Of a stretch of 12,701 nucleotides of DNA, positions 12,685 through 12,701 are shown piece by piece. The stretch is from NCBI GenBank assembly GCA_025464585.1, contig JAODGL010000157.1:1-12701 (forward strand), read 5' to 3'. This DNA comes from Methanosarcinales archaeon. Lineage in GTDB: Archaea > Halobacteriota > Syntropharchaeia > Alkanophagales > Methanospirareceae. The notes under the pieces are model-generated. The model had not been told where the DNA came from, ran no database searches, and saw only the letters and a program-made list of their open reading frames with translations. Within the stretch, counting starts at the first letter, position 1, and each line of letters begins with the position of its first letter. Position numbers and translations under genes: made by a program.

Positions 12685-12701
12685 CTCCATGATAATATCT
12701 A
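12667..12701 (-). CDS. Possible C-terminal end of a convergent gene (partial)
   Basis: The minus strand from the window edge reads DIIMEIKKLL and then TAA at 12669-12667. The amphipathic, lysine-containing ending and the position just past a convergent gene are typical of a gene end, but ten codons are far too few to be sure. Confidence 0.25.
   Translation of the reverse strand, partial: DIIMEIKKLL

Overview
The window is archaeal and most likely from a methanogen or methane/alkane-oxidising relative (Methanomicrobia in the broad sense; an ANME-1-like lineage is possible but unproven). It encodes TATA-binding protein, archaeal L15 and SecY, HdrA and MvhD, the archaeal pterin kinase MptE, a DUF424 protein, a methanogenesis-marker-6-like protein and a fused Fae-Hps. 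The left edge carries the C-terminus of a YcaO protein, a family that in methanogens thioamidates methyl-coenzyme M reductase. AT-rich TATA-like elements and GGTGAG-type ribosome sites close to ATG also fit Archaea.

Layout. Positions 1-139 hold the end of a YcaO gene. Positions 140-809 contain no intact gene: there are two adjacent hairpins, then a decayed hicB-hicA toxin-antitoxin pair on the minus strand (hicB frameshifted, hicA cut off before its catalytic histidine). A small zinc-ribbon gene (825-1085) ends in a clear hairpin terminator. On the minus strand, 4133-1151 is a compact three-gene unit, tbp-mvhD-hdrA. Divergent from it is rpl15-secY (4251-6196), a remnant of the archaeal ribosomal/Sec cluster, followed by a broken second secY N-terminus. 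Next come an atypical flavin disulfide-reductase-family enzyme (6533-7933), convergent mptE (8626-7955), a divergent RCK-DHH phosphoesterase fusion (8733-10217), a convergent DUF424 gene, tRNA-Ile(GAU), and a tightly packed mmp6 / unknown 98-aa gene / fae-hps unit (10775-12663).

Functional themes are C1 and redox metabolism (HdrA-MvhD electron transfer; Fae-Hps; MptE for tetrahydromethanopterin, the cofactor Fae uses), with information-processing genes between them. I see no intact mobile element, CRISPR array or obvious new multi-gene system. The most unusual signal is a palindromic repeat with a 25-base exact inverted match between the coding sequence of rpl15 and the spacer after tRNA-Ile; in L15 it appears as an extra in-frame segment of about 13 residues. 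The decayed hicBA, the secY fragment, the unusual C-terminus of the oxidoreductase and the uncharacterised 98-aa gene coupled to fae-hps are the other points worth checking.
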